IMG/VR virus record: IMGVR_UViG_3300034198_012786 | Coordinates: 62,001-126,000 of that record | Reading direction: 5' to 3' (one strand) | DNA: 64,000 nt | DNA from: a virus | Shown: in pieces, positions 63,776 through 64,000 of the stretch | Position numbering within the stretch: the stretch's first letter is position 1 | How the letters are laid out: every line of letters starts with the position of its first letter | The notes under the pieces: generated by a model | The model's input: only the letters and a program-made list of their open reading frames with translations | The model's database searches: none | Told to the model about the DNA's origin: nothing | Translations under genes and position numbers: made by a program

Positions 63776-64000
63776 GATTTACCTATCTCACCGCCGTAGT
63801 ACCCGGCGTTCGCTCGTTTAATAACGATCTCGACTTTCTCGTTTACTAATTTAGTGAGATCTATATCTAGTACATAGGCCAGAATGTAAGAATATATGAT
63901 TACGTCAGGCAACTCGCCTTTAACGGCTTCTAATATACGGACACGATCCCATCCATTCCGGAGACTCTTAACTACGTTGTTGGCCAGTTCTCCAGCTTCA
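63772..64000 (-). CDS. MazG-like nucleotide pyrophosphohydrolase (5' end outside window)
   Basis: 75 C-terminal residues are visible; the frame is open to the right edge. It contains 'E-A-G-E-L-A-N' followed by 'E-L-P-D-V-I-I-Y' and 'L-D-I-D-L-T-K-L-V-N-E-K', the E-x-x-E ... E-x-x-D helix pair of MazG/all-alpha NTP pyrophosphohydrolases. These enzymes hydrolyse NTPs or dNTPs to monophosphates, and phage versions may also alter host (p)ppGpp. The stop overlaps the guaB start (ATGA), so it heads a nucleotide operon mazG-like, guaB, guaA. Motifs upstream of the window cannot be checked. Confidence 0.75.
   Translation of the reverse strand, partial: EAGELANNVVKSLRNGWDRVRILEAVKGELPDVIIYSYILAYVLDIDLTKLVNEKVEIVIKRANAGYYGGEIGKS

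Noticed and set aside
1-64000. tRNA genes
   Set aside because: The gaps between genes are too short and show no cloverleaf with a T-arm GTTC and anticodon stem. The hairpins found are simple stems.

Overview
The window is a stretch of a large tailed-phage genome (Caudoviricetes). Baseplate-like proteins of contractile tails (a gp6/J-like wedge protein, a gpI-like protein, a gp5/VgrG-like beta-helical spike) suggest a myovirus. There are no ribosomal RNAs, no recognisable tRNAs, no integrase and no transposase. Genes are tightly packed, with 1- to 4-base start/stop overlaps and no gene-free stretch above about 100 bases. The host cannot be named from the sequence.

Bases 1-42669 are one long plus-strand structural block. 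It opens with the 3' end of a spike gene. Then come very large tail proteins, a baseplate set (388, 1144 and 271 aa), a collagen-like fibre protein, a codon-biased 562-aa protein closed by a strong hairpin, two small accessory genes, a set of appendage proteins sharing a His-x6-His helical repeat, and two paralogous beta-helix tail spikes in tandem. Small modules recur across these genes, so the tail appears to have grown by duplication and shuffling.

Bases 42701-57698 carry replication and nucleotide genes, mostly on the plus strand, with single minus-strand genes interleaved: an SNF2-type helicase, a DnaC-like loader that has lost its Walker motifs, a DnaB-like helicase, a primase zinc-finger protein without a polymerase domain, a four-zinc-motif DnaJ, a family A DNA polymerase with a long C-terminal extension, a dCTP-deaminase-family enzyme and an ECF-like sigma factor.

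Bases 57667-64000 are a mixed-strand accessory region: a CxxCxxCC (YkgJ-like) protein, a linker-histone-like protein (Lys/Ala/Pro tail plus winged helix), a second J-domain protein, a nitrilase-superfamily hydrolase, and a leftward operon of a MazG-like pyrophosphohydrolase, an IMP dehydrogenase without CBS domains, and GMP synthase. Together these could give the phage an IMP-to-GMP route free of nucleotide feedback.

The points most worth following are the feedback-free guaBA operon, the H-x6-H tail module, the histone-H1-like protein, the degenerate helicase loader, and an apparent excess of perfect RNA hairpins inside coding sequence, including one that starts on a start codon.
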